From Verrucomicrobiota bacterium (GTDB taxonomy: Bacteria; Verrucomicrobiota; Verrucomicrobiae; Chthoniobacterales; UBA10450): DNA of 15,110 nucleotides. The position numbers and the translations under genes are program-made. This document shows, piece after piece, positions 1 to 7,047 of the stretch; position 1 is the first letter of the stretch; each line of letters opens with the position of its first letter. Location of the stretch: NCBI GenBank assembly GCA_005887855.1, contig VBQB01000076.1:1-15110 (forward strand). Reading direction: 5' to 3'. The notes beneath the pieces were generated by a model. The model searched no databases. It worked only from the letters and a program-made list of their open reading frames with translations, and was not told where the DNA came from.

Positions 1-134
1 TGCCAAAAACGCGGAGCGGCAAAATCATGCGACGCCTTCTCAAAGAAATCGCGAGTGGGAAGGCCGTCACTGGCGACACAACAACCCTTGAGGATTTTAG
101 CGTGCTGGCAACGTTGAGCGATTCCGAAGAGTGA
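1..134 (+). CDS. acs: Acetyl-CoA synthetase, C-terminal end (5' part outside window)
   Basis: The frame starting at base 3 is open from the window edge and ends at TGA 132-134, giving 43 visible residues. It begins [15 protein letters not shown], the C-terminal signature of AMP-forming acetyl-CoA synthetase, which makes acetyl-CoA from acetate, ATP and CoA in the cytoplasm. In this family the Lys of the SGK triplet (here codon 21-23) is the catalytic lysine of the adenylation step and is the site inactivated by Pat-type acetylation. The tail with [12 protein letters not shown] also matches the usual end of Acs (T-T-L-D/E-D). The closest alternative is propionyl-CoA synthetase, which shares the PKTRSGK motif, but the tail favours Acs. 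The next gene starts 81 bp downstream; no terminator hairpin was noticed in between. Confidence 0.9.
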   Translation, partial: PKTRSGKIMRRLLKEIASGKAVTGDTTTLEDFSVLATLSDSEE

Positions 135-215
135 AACAATGTGGCGGATGTCATCTCCTCTTTAGGACTGAAGATTTTGCGTTTGTGTAAGCACGGATTC
201 GGTTAGCCTCTTTCT

Positions 216-2090
216 GTGAGTTTTATCCGCACAGGCTTTCGCGAGATCGCCTTGAAAGTAAGGCGCCAACGAACGCGAATCGCGCTCCGTCACGAGAAGC
301 GGCTCCTGCAAAAAAGCGAAATAAATCTTGGACGCGAAGGCACAACCCAAGCGGCCAATTTTCCTGAGCTACGCAGTGAGATTGTTTCCCTCAAGAAGTT
401 AGAGCAGGAACAGAAAGAAGTCGCGCTGCGGATCGCGCAGATCGAAGAGGGGATCGAAAGGATCGAAGCGGAGCGGCAACAAAATACGCGCGACCAAAAC
501 GACGCCGTTGCGAAATTAGAAACGGAGAAGAAACCGCTTCTCCAGCAACGCAATCAAGCGAAGCACGCGGCCGATCTATGCGAGCGCGAACTGGCCGCTG
601 TGGCGCGCCGCATCCAAGAGAACGATGCGGCCGATCGTGACTTGTTGAAACAGCTGTCCGACCTGCAAGCGCGGAATCCGCCGGCACCGGATCTCGAAGC
701 ACAGTCAGCAAGCATAAGCGCACGTCGTGCCCGCCTCCCGGAAGAGCGCGCTGAACTTGTCCGAGCCCGTCTCGGCAGCGCAGATGCGGCTCGCCTCGCC
801 AAGGAGAAATTGATCGCTGCGGAAGCGGAACTTTCCGTCGTAGAGAAAAATATTGAGCGCGTTCGGAGTGAATTTGAAGCGCGCGATCGAACCCTGAACG
901 AGAGCAGCCGCGCCCAACAGGAAGCGGTTCGAGAAGCACGCGCACGTCATCAGACAGTCGAGGAGCGAAAAAATCCCGCTTATCTGAACATCGGGCGTCA
1001 TCTCGCGTCGCAGGGCATCGCCCCACCGAACGCGCCGCATCTGCTCGAGGAAGTGCGCCGCCGCCGGGAGGCCGTGGATCGACATTTGCAGCACAGGGCG
1101 GAGCTGGTCCTGCTCTCCAGCCAGGTCAACAAACAGGAGCTGCGGAAATTCTACTTCAGCGTCATTTCTGTCCTCGTGCTGTTGGGGATCATCCTGCCTC
1201 TTGCGTTCCAATCCCCGCGCAAACGCGAGTGGTTGCCGCAAGAGACAGACACCATTCTGTCGATTAACATCGATCAGTTCGAACGCGCCGATCTGCCGAA
1301 GCGGTGGCGCAAGGATCAACCAGACATTTGGCCAAAAATTTGGTCTGGCCTGATCGGCGCTGCCGCGTCGACTCCGGGATTCAACTTGTCTCGCGACGCA
1401 GTACGCGTCACTCGCGCGCTCACTTCGGACGACACGGGAAAGATGCAAGAGTTTGTCCTGGTCGAGGGGCGCCGTGATGTTTCCCATGTCATTCGCGCAA
1501 TCGGAGGCGATAGAAGTTTCGAAAGGCGCACCATCAGCGGTTTGCCGGTTTGGGAACGGCCGCCGGGGTTCGCCGTCGCGCGGGTGGGACCCGCAACCCT
1601 CGCTGTCGGAGCATCCAGTGAGGTGGACGAATTGGTCCGCGTCCGGCTTGGAATGAAGCCAGACTTAAAAATCACCGGTCAACTCTTCGATCGTTTCCAG
1701 GCGCTCGATCGCGAGAGTGCACTGCGACTTATTTCGCGTGATCCGCCCGATCTCTTACGCGTTTTCCATCCGATTTTCACGCGCGAACTGCTCGACGTTT
1801 CACAATTACTCGGTCTCGCTATGACGCCACAAAACCCGGTGAAAGCAAAATTGCTCTTGAAATTAAATTCACCGGATAGCGCAACCCAATTCGCCCGTAA
1901 TTTGCACGACGATCCGAAGCGCTGGTTGCGCGTACCAGAGTCCGAATTGTTGCTCTACTCCCAACCGCCTGATATTCAGAGGCACGGCACGTACCTGGAG
2001 TTGCGTTTCAGTCTCCCGGAGAATAGCGCTCGACTTCTGCTCGAGCGTATTGCAAAGACGAACGCTGCGGAAGTGGTGACAGCACATTAA
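216..2090 (+). CDS. Coiled-coil protein with single membrane anchor, unknown function (624 aa)
   Basis: I do not recognise a named family. Residues about 40-255 are rich in Glu, Arg, Gln, Ala and Lys with heptad-like spacing and look like a long coiled coil. A segment near 255-290 (YLNIGRHLASQGI followed by a Pro-rich turn and a charged helix) looks like a small folded motif. One hydrophobic helix at about 312-331 follows, and the remaining ~290 residues form a mixed alpha/beta domain with no Cys. With a basic N-terminus and no signal peptide, the simplest topology is coiled coil in the cytoplasm and C-terminal domain outside, but the reverse cannot be excluded. The start is GTG 216: the frame has a TAG at 204-206 and no ATG near the N-terminus. 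No Shine-Dalgarno is evident. The next gene begins 11 bp after the stop, so co-transcription is likely. Confidence 0.8.
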   Translation: MSFIRTGFREIALKVRRQRTRIALRHEKRLLQKSEINLGREGTTQAANFPELRSEIVSLKKLEQEQKEVALRIAQIEEGIERIEAERQQNTRDQNDAVAKLETEKKPLLQQRNQAKHAADLCERELAAVARRIQENDAADRDLLKQLSDLQARNPPAPDLEAQSASISARRARLPEERAELVRARLGSADAARLAKEKLIAAEAELSVVEKNIERVRSEFEARDRTLNESSRAQQEAVREARARHQTVEERKNPAYLNIGRHLASQGIAPPNAPHLLEEVRRRREAVDRHLQHRAELVLLSSQVNKQELRKFYFSVISVLVLLGIILPLAFQSPRKREWLPQETDTILSINIDQFERADLPKRWRKDQPDIWPKIWSGLIGAAASTPGFNLSRDAVRVTRALTSDDTGKMQEFVLVEGRRDVSHVIRAIGGDRSFERRTISGLPVWERPPGFAVARVGPATLAVGASSEVDELVRVRLGMKPDLKITGQLFDRFQALDRESALRLISRDPPDLLRVFHPIFTRELLDVSQLLGLAMTPQNPVKAKLLLKLNSPDSATQFARNLHDDPKRWLRVPESELLLYSQPPDIQRHGTYLELRFSLPENSARLLLERIAKTNAAEVVTAH

Positions 2091-2101
2091 TTGGTTAGGC
2101 A

Positions 2102-2764
2102 ATGAGATGCTTTGACGTTCGCTTCCTCCTATTTGTTTTGATGACAGCGGCGATGAAGTCCGTCGCCGCGCAAGCTGCTATTCCGCTGGTCAACATTAAG
2201 TCGGTTGACCCGACCATCCTCATCGAGCTGCGCTACGCTGGTCGAAATAACCTTGCGGGACACCCATTATATCCGCTCGGAACAGCCGCCGTCGTTCGTC
2301 CGGAAGTGGCGATACGTTTGGCTGCGGCTCAAGCCTTTCTGCGGCGCTACCAATTTCAACTAAAAATCTGGGACGCGTACCGTCCTGCGGCCGTGCAGAC
2401 AAAGCTTTGGCAGGCCTCGCACAACAATGACTATGTCGCTAACCCCGAAGCTGGCGCCGGGTCCCTGCACAGCTGGGGCGTCGCGGTCGACGCCACCCTC
2501 GCCGACGAGTGGAATTGCCCCGTGCGCATGCCCACCGACTTTGACGATTTCACCCCAGCAGCAATGTGGCGTTACACAGGCAGCGACCCAACGGTCCGCT
2601 CGCACGTACGTTTGCTGCAGATTGCAATGCGAAATGCCGATTTTTACGGACTGCGCACTGAGTGGTGGCATTTCACAATCGCCAACTGGCAAAAATATCT
2701 GCCGCCCGAGAGGGCAAAGCAGGCCGCACAAGTTTTCGGGACCCGCTGGCAAGGGCAATTATGA
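2102..2764 (+). CDS. Secreted D-alanyl-D-alanine dipeptidase, VanX/DdpX type (peptidase M15D)
   Basis: A zinc dipeptidase that hydrolyses D-Ala-D-Ala. The 220-residue protein starts with a signal peptide (hydrophobic core about 7-22, likely cleavage after AQA at 23-25), so it acts in the periplasm. All the VanX active-site elements are visible: WDAYRP with Arg94 (equivalent of VanX Arg71), SLHSWGVAVD with zinc ligands His123 and Asp130 (spacing of 7 as in VanX His116/Asp123), and EWWHF with catalytic Glu187 and ligand His190 (spacing of 3 as in VanX Glu181/His184). VanX proper is cytoplasmic, so an exported form fits the catabolic or salvage DdpX-like role rather than vancomycin resistance; no vanH, vanA or vanS/R genes are nearby. 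The next gene overlaps the stop by ATGA, indicating translational coupling. Confidence 0.9.
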   Translation: MRCFDVRFLLFVLMTAAMKSVAAQAAIPLVNIKSVDPTILIELRYAGRNNLAGHPLYPLGTAAVVRPEVAIRLAAAQAFLRRYQFQLKIWDAYRPAAVQTKLWQASHNNDYVANPEAGAGSLHSWGVAVDATLADEWNCPVRMPTDFDDFTPAAMWRYTGSDPTVRSHVRLLQIAMRNADFYGLRTEWWHFTIANWQKYLPPERAKQAAQVFGTRWQGQL

Positions 2765-3225
2765 TCGACACTTTGCTACGGGATTTGCGGCAGCCCGAAT
2801 ATATCCACGTATTGATCAATCCGTTGCCGATCTACGGCCTGGCCATGGGCTGGATCGGACTGGTCATCGCGCTTTTTCTAAGGAGCCGACGCGCTCAAAT
2901 CGCAACCTTGACGATTGTACTCATCAGCGCCGCCTCGGCTTGGCCCGTCTACGAGTTCGGCCAACAAGCGTACGATCGGGTCTTATCGATAACCGATGAG
3001 GATGGGAAAGCCTGGCTCGATGAGCACAAAGATCGTGGGGAGAATCTCATTTATTTTTTCTACGCGCTTACCCTCTTGAGCGCGGTGGCAATCGCATTGC
3101 CGATGAAATGGCCGAAATCTTCCATGCCGTTCGCGGTCGCGGTGATTTTGTTTGGCATCGCGACTTTGGGAGCCGGTGGCTACATAGCTTACGCTGGCGG
3201 CAAAATTCGGCACCGCGAATTCTGA
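2761..3225 (+). CDS. Four-helix inner-membrane protein, unknown function (154 aa)
   Basis: The start is ATG 2761, overlapping the dipeptidase stop (ATGA) and preceded by AAGGG about 7 bp upstream, one of the better ribosome sites in the window. The frame is open further upstream, but the overlap start gives a clean membrane protein. Four hydrophobic segments are visible at about 18-40, 46-64, 95-115 and 122-145, with a hydrophilic loop at 65-94 that is rich in Asp, Glu and Lys. The C-terminus GGKIRHREF follows the last helix and carries the basic residues. The general plan (two pairs of helices, INPLPIYG near the start, a Gly-Gly end) is reminiscent of DUF2231-type membrane proteins, but I am not confident of that assignment. 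Coupling to the dipeptidase suggests a shared process at the envelope. Confidence 0.75.
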   Translation: MIDTLLRDLRQPEYIHVLINPLPIYGLAMGWIGLVIALFLRSRRAQIATLTIVLISAASAWPVYEFGQQAYDRVLSITDEDGKAWLDEHKDRGENLIYFFYALTLLSAVAIALPMKWPKSSMPFAVAVILFGIATLGAGGYIAYAGGKIRHREF

Positions 3226-3325
3226 AACGAACCACCACCGCCGAAAAGTACAGAACACGAGCACGATTAAATCGACAAGGGAAAGCTGCTGAAGCGTTAA
3301 AGCGGTGCCGCTTCGCGCTTCAACG

Positions 3326-4717
3326 ATGACAACCGAGCTGGACCGCGCTGAACGCGATGTCGAAGAACACAGCGTTGCGCTCAGAAAGCCTCTGGGCCTA
3401 GGCGATCTCGTCCTAACGCAGATTGTCTTTATTGTTGGTTCAAGCTGGGTCGGCACGGCAGCGAAGCTTGGCCCGTCTCATCTCTTTTTCTGGTTCCTTG
3501 CGATTTTGCTCATGCCATTGGAAGGTGGGATTTACCAATGGGCCAAGTTCGCGTTCAACGAATTCACCGGATTTGTCGTGGCATGGAATCTCTGGCTGTT
3601 GTCGATCATGGTGATCGCGTTGGGCGGAATGTTCGTCACGACAAATCTCTCCTACGCGCTGGGCGAGCAGGGCGCGTGGATGCGAAACAGCCCGTGGTGC
3701 GTCTCGCTCATCAGTTGCCTCCTGGTATGTGGCCTCGGCTGGACCGGTGTTCGAGGATTATCGTTAGGCAAATGGCTTCACAACATCGGTGGATTCGCCA
3801 TGCTTCTGGCTTACGCCGCGCTAATTGTTCTACCGTTCGTCATGCTCGCTCGCGGTGATCTGAGCGCATATCGCCCGCTCCAAATCGCCGCCCCCACGGT
3901 GTCGATCTTCTATTCTTTCAATATCTTCACAAAGTTGGCGGTCGGCGCGCTGAGCGGCTTCGAATATGTGGGCATTCTGGCCGGGGAAACACGCGCACCG
4001 GCGCGCAACATCGGCCGCTCTGTCATTATCGCCGCGCCGATCATCGCGCTGATCTTCATTTTTGGAACGAGTTCCGTTCTTGCTTTCATAGGAAATAATC
4101 AAATCGATCTGATCGGCCCGGTGCCGCAGACGTTGAGACTCGGCCTGCATTCATTCCGAATCGCCGGCGGGATTGCCTCAGTCGCGATTGTGCTAATGAC
4201 GGTGCGCTCGATTTCCTCGATTAGCATTCATTTCACCGGCAGCTCGCGGCTGCCAATGGTGGCCGGCTGGGATCATCTGTTGCCGGCGTGGTTTTCGCGT
4301 CTGCATGCGCGTTACAAAACGCCCATTAATTCAATCGTGTTCGTCGGCGCGATCACGCTCGTGATTGCTATCTCGAGTCAAATTGGCGCCGGAATGCAGG
4401 AAGCATTTCAACTCGTGGATAACGCCGCCAACGTTTTTTACGGAATCGTCTATGCCGTAATGTTTGCTATCCCGATTATAGGCGCGGTCGCGATACGCGC
4501 TGGAGCGCGCACATGGCTGCGACTCGCGGCCGCTTGTGGCTTTGCCGTCTGTCTGTCGGCTATCTTCTTCACGATCTACCCGATCATTGACGTGCCCAGT
4601 CCGCTAACTTTCGCCGCAAAAATCATTGCTGTTACAGGTACTGCCAACGCCATCGGCGCGGCAATTTTTGTCCTCGGTCAGAGGCGCCGTGCCGCGCAGG
4701 AAAACTTGACTGCTTAA
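3326..4717 (+). CDS. APC-superfamily amino-acid permease (463 aa)
   Basis: A cytoplasmic-membrane transporter of the amino acid-polyamine-organocation superfamily, with about 12 hydrophobic segments across 463 residues, the usual number and length. The segment GFEYVGILAGETRAPARNIGR matches the conserved APC signature at the end of helix 6 (aromatic-Gly-x-Glu followed by GET..P.RNI). The helix-1 region IVGSSWVG takes the place of the usual unwound G-x-G motif. I chose ATG 3326; a GTG at 3305 in the same frame would add seven residues but lies inside a small inverted repeat. No Shine-Dalgarno is seen. The gene lies 100 bp after the four-helix protein and may belong to the same unit. Substrate cannot be read from sequence; a small neutral amino acid such as D- or L-alanine would suit the upstream dipeptidase, but this is inference. 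Confidence 0.9.
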   Translation: MTTELDRAERDVEEHSVALRKPLGLGDLVLTQIVFIVGSSWVGTAAKLGPSHLFFWFLAILLMPLEGGIYQWAKFAFNEFTGFVVAWNLWLLSIMVIALGGMFVTTNLSYALGEQGAWMRNSPWCVSLISCLLVCGLGWTGVRGLSLGKWLHNIGGFAMLLAYAALIVLPFVMLARGDLSAYRPLQIAAPTVSIFYSFNIFTKLAVGALSGFEYVGILAGETRAPARNIGRSVIIAAPIIALIFIFGTSSVLAFIGNNQIDLIGPVPQTLRLGLHSFRIAGGIASVAIVLMTVRSISSISIHFTGSSRLPMVAGWDHLLPAWFSRLHARYKTPINSIVFVGAITLVIAISSQIGAGMQEAFQLVDNAANVFYGIVYAVMFAIPIIGAVAIRAGARTWLRLAAACGFAVCLSAIFFTIYPIIDVPSPLTFAAKIIAVTGTANAIGAAIFVLGQRRRAAQENLTA

Positions 4718-4739
4718 AGCAGCCGAGTTTCCCGCAGCA

Positions 4740-4799
4740 ATTCTCGATTAGCGGAATGATATTGGCACATACTGCTAACTCTTCCGCTAGCAATGATCC
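4740..4799 (-). pseudogene. Decayed fragment of a cutA-like gene
   Basis: Read on the minus strand this stretch encodes SLLAEELAVCANIIPLI, which lines up with TLIVEKFAACANIIPVV of the intact cutA gene just upstream. The plus-strand 18-mer CGGAATGATATTGGCACA at 4752-4769 recurs exactly at 5041-5058 within cutA, and 12 of the next 18 bases also match. Nothing CutA-like continues on either side, and no start codon or full domain is present. It is therefore best read as a remnant of a duplicated or related cutA copy lying between the permease and cutA stop codons. Confidence 0.55.
4749..4789. terminator. Possible bidirectional stem-loop between convergent genes
   Basis: TAGCGGAA at 4749-4756 and TTCCGCTA at 4782-4789 form a perfect 8-bp inverted repeat around a 25-base loop, about 30 bp after the permease stop and 48 bp beyond the cutA stop. 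There is no T-run on either side and the loop is long, so a terminator role is only a positional guess. The repeat overlaps the cutA-like fragment and may be incidental. Confidence 0.25.
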
Positions 4800-4836
4800 C
4801 TCCCCACAGAGGTGCCGGTTCAGATGCTCGTGAAAC

Positions 4837-5154
4837 TCAGCAGCTCTCGACCACCCATCGCAAGTAGTCGGGCAATCCGGTAACCACGGGGATGAAGATT
4901 ATTTCAGGCACGTCGTATGGATGAAGTGCGCTCAACTTCTCCTGAAAAGCGGCTTGCTGATCCAGCGTAGTTTTGAAAAAGACAATTGCTTCGCCTGCGG
5001 TTTCGATTTTGTCCTTCCAACGATAAATCGAGTGAACAACCGGAATGATATTGGCACACGCTGCGAACTTCTCCACAATCAACGTGTGCGCGATGCGATC
5101 GGCCGTCTCCGCATCCGGAAAAGTACTGATCGCCAGTAGAACTTGCTCGGCCAT
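4837..5154 (-). CDS. cutA: CutA1 divalent-cation tolerance protein
   Basis: A 105-residue protein of the usual CutA1 length. Recognisable elements are the N-terminal strand with VLLAISTFPDAETADRIAHTL, the segment FAACANIIPVVHSIYRWKDKIE (family pattern LAACvNi.p..S.Y.W.gki), and the C-terminal HPYDVPEIIFIPV, the CutA hallmark. The family forms very stable cytoplasmic trimers related to PII proteins and binds copper and other divalent metals; its precise physiological role is unsettled. It starts only 3 bp after the mnmA stop (ATG complement at 5152-5154, mnmA stop at 5158-5160), so the two are almost certainly co-transcribed, with cutA last in the leftward run. No Shine-Dalgarno is visible, which suggests translation depends on mnmA. 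Confidence 0.95.
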   Translation of the reverse strand: MAEQVLLAISTFPDAETADRIAHTLIVEKFAACANIIPVVHSIYRWKDKIETAGEAIVFFKTTLDQQAAFQEKLSALHPYDVPEIIFIPVVTGLPDYLRWVVESC

Positions 5155-5157
5155 TGG

Positions 5158-6321
5158 TTAGGCCGGCACGGGTGCACTCAAACGGCCAAGCGCCTCGGTA
5201 CGCCTGGCCGGCTCGCTTCGGCAAATCCAGCCACCGCCCAGCACCAGATCACCATCATAAATCACAGCCGCCTGCCCGGGCGTCACGGCACGCTGTGGTT
5301 CGTGCAAGCGAATGCGAGCGCGATTGTTCTCCAATGGCGTGACACTCGCGAGCGTGCCTGGGTGGTTATAACGAATTTTTACCGTCGCTTCGAGGCGAAA
5401 GCCCGGATCACCGATCCCGACTGCGGGGTGCCAGTTCACGTGATCGATTTCGAATTCATCGCAAACCAAATCGTCCGCGTCTCCGATGATTACGCGATTT
5501 GTCTCTGGATCAACATCAACAACATAACGTGGTCGCGGCGAACCGCCCGGCAACCCTTTGCGTTGACCGATTGTGAAAAGCTCGATCCCGGCGTGTTCGG
5601 CGATAAAATTTCCATCAACATCGTAAATCTCGCCGCGATGAAACTCCGTTTCACCGAGATGCGAGCGCAGAAACGCCTTGTAATCGTTGCCGGGGACAAA
5701 GCAGATCTCCTGGCTGTCGATCTTGTCCGCGACTTTTAGACCTAACGAACGCGCAATGTTGCGGATTTGCGGCTTGGACATTTTGCCAAGAGGCGTAAGC
5801 GCGCGCCGAAGTTGTGGCTGCCGCAAACTAAATAGAAAATAGGACTGATCTTTGCGTAGATCGACACCCTTTCGCAAGACGGCGAAGCCGGGCTCATCAA
5901 CCCTAGCTACAGGATGCTCGATGATCGCGTAATGGCCGGTCGCGATATAGTCGCAACCCAATGCCGCTGCTTTGCTCCAGAGATTGCCGAACTTGACCTT
6001 TTCGTTGCACATCACGCATGGATTCGGCGTTCGGCCGGCCTGGTACTCGCTCGAGAAGTAATCGATGACGAGTCGCTCGAACTGATCGGCTTCGTCAACG
6101 ACGTAATGCGGAATGCCCAGCGAGTGCGCAACGGCACGCGCATCAGCCACCGCTTGCGGCCCGCAACATTTGTCCTCAGCGCGCGAAATGCAATCCTGCG
6201 GCCACACTTTCATGGTCACGCCCACGACCTCGTAGCCTTGTTCACGCAGCAAGTATCCCGCCACGCTGGAGTCCACGCCACCGCTCATCCCGAGTAGAAC
6301 GCGCTGTTTATTACATGTCAT
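5158..6321 (-). CDS. mnmA: tRNA-specific 2-thiouridylase MnmA
   Basis: The cytoplasmic enzyme that installs the 2-thio group on wobble U34 of tRNA-Lys, -Glu and -Gln, using ATP and a persulfide relayed by the cysteine desulfurase system. The 387-residue length is typical. The PP-loop SGGVDSS (13-19) binds ATP. NPCVMCN supplies catalytic Cys102, and the second catalytic Cys207 lies in SQEICFVP; both are expected to form the transient disulfide in catalysis. KDQSYFLF (157-164) and GRKGLPGG-like FTIGQRKGLPGG further on are family hallmarks, followed by the C-terminal beta-barrel domain. The start ATG (complement of 6319-6321) is preceded by no evident Shine-Dalgarno. The gene is separated from the upstream glycosylase gene by 98 bp carrying a REP-like hairpin, so mnmA may have its own promoter. 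Confidence 0.97.
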   Translation of the reverse strand: MTCNKQRVLLGMSGGVDSSVAGYLLREQGYEVVGVTMKVWPQDCISRAEDKCCGPQAVADARAVAHSLGIPHYVVDEADQFERLVIDYFSSEYQAGRTPNPCVMCNEKVKFGNLWSKAAALGCDYIATGHYAIIEHPVARVDEPGFAVLRKGVDLRKDQSYFLFSLRQPQLRRALTPLGKMSKPQIRNIARSLGLKVADKIDSQEICFVPGNDYKAFLRSHLGETEFHRGEIYDVDGNFIAEHAGIELFTIGQRKGLPGGSPRPRYVVDVDPETNRVIIGDADDLVCDEFEIDHVNWHPAVGIGDPGFRLEATVKIRYNHPGTLASVTPLENNRARIRLHEPQRAVTPGQAAVIYDGDLVLGGGWICRSEPARRTEALGRLSAPVPA

Positions 6322-6367
6322 GCGAACTGTAAGGTGAACGTTGGACGGCGCGCGTCAAACAGGCGTC

Positions 6368-6398
6368 GGGCAGCGCACGCGAGACGCGTGCACTACCC
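6368..6398. repeat. REP-like GC-rich hairpin
   Basis: GGGCAGCGCACGCG (6368-6381), a three-base loop AGA, and CGCGTGCACTACCC (6385-6398) form a 14-pair stem with 12 Watson-Crick pairs and two C/A mismatches; the seven pairs next to the loop are perfect. It stands alone in the 98-bp gap between the glycosylase stop and the mnmA start. Such strong imperfect palindromes between genes are typical of dispersed REP/BIME-type repeats. A role as transcription attenuator or mRNA stabiliser is possible; the lack of a T-run argues against a simple terminator. Confidence 0.5.
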
Positions 6399-6419
6399 AA
6401 ACTTCCGCTGCCACACGCG

Positions 6420-7028
6420 CTACAGTTTCGCTGGCGTGCTCCCGAATGGACTTCCACGCAGAGTAAAACGCCACGGCAAATGCGCGGAGCGGCTAATGCC
6501 GATGCGCTTGTCGGCCACGACATCGACCCGCCTCAGGCGGGCGTCTGCGTTAAAGGCAAAGCAGTACCGCGAGTCTGCGCACAAATCCATTTCATGATGG
6601 TGATCCGTGATGCCCAGCGCCTGCGTGAGTTTGCCCGGTCCTGAGCACAGACGCTTCTCGTCGTCGAGCCTCCGACGTTTTTTCATCCGTTCGATTCCCT
6701 TTCGCGGTTGCATGGCACGAATCAAAACGAAACCATTCGCGTCCCCTTTCACGAGCACATTCAGCATCCAATGCATCCCATAATTAAAATAGACGTAGGC
6801 GACGCCCGCCTTGTTTCGCTCGATAAATGCGCGCGTGCTTGGGCGCAAGAACGTGTGACAGGCCTCGTCATCGATCGCGTTATAGGCTTCCGTTTCGACA
6901 ATCACACCGGAGCACTCGCTCCAAAGCAATTCCGCGCCAATCAACTCCCGCGCGCAAGTGAGAGGATCGCGTTCAAAAAAAGATGCGCGAATAAGATTGC
7001 TTGCGATTTGTGACTCCCGACCCGGCAT
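6420..7028 (-). CDS. 3-methyladenine DNA glycosylase, AAG/MPG family
   Basis: A base-excision-repair enzyme that flips out and removes alkylated or deaminated purines such as 3-methyladenine and hypoxanthine. At 202 residues it has the normal bacterial length. Key residues align with human AAG: IVETEAY contains Glu47 (general base, human Glu125) and Tyr49 (Tyr127), His58 nine residues later equals His136, and YVYFNYGMHWMLN contains Tyr83 (intercalating Tyr162) and Asn90 (Asn169). The GPGKLTQALGI segment is also a family signature. I chose the ATG at 7026-7028 because the family normally begins just ahead of the ARELIGAEL helix; the frame is open 67 codons further upstream, but that stretch overlaps the neighbouring gene and reads as noise. 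It follows the TonB-like gene by 19 bp. Confidence 0.93.
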   Translation of the reverse strand: MPGRESQIASNLIRASFFERDPLTCARELIGAELLWSECSGVIVETEAYNAIDDEACHTFLRPSTRAFIERNKAGVAYVYFNYGMHWMLNVLVKGDANGFVLIRAMQPRKGIERMKKRRRLDDEKRLCSGPGKLTQALGITDHHHEMDLCADSRYCFAFNADARLRRVDVVADKRIGISRSAHLPWRFTLRGSPFGSTPAKL

Positions 7029-7047
7029 CCGTCGGTTCGCAAGCAGC

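Noticed and set aside
705..1487. 260-codon minus-strand open frame
   Set aside because: It is antisense to the coiled-coil gene, where high GC and repeated Glu/Ala/Arg codons leave the complement open; no domain-like features.
2102..2764. Vancomycin-resistance role for the VanX-type enzyme
   Set aside because: It has a signal peptide and no vanH, vanA or vanR/S neighbours; an exported salvage enzyme fits better.
2427..2999. 190-codon plus-strand frame overlapping the dipeptidase and four-helix genes
   Set aside because: It is a third-frame shadow; the dipeptidase zinc motifs and the ATGA overlap show which frames are used.
2091..5163. 10-mer TTGGTTAGGC at 2091-2100 and 5154-5163
   Set aside because: The second copy is made of the mnmA stop and cutA start on the other strand, so the match is coincidental; no further similarity around it.
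5143..5739. 198-codon plus-strand open frame
   Set aside because: It lies wholly antisense to mnmA and cutA, whose catalytic motifs are clear; the translation has no recognisable domain.
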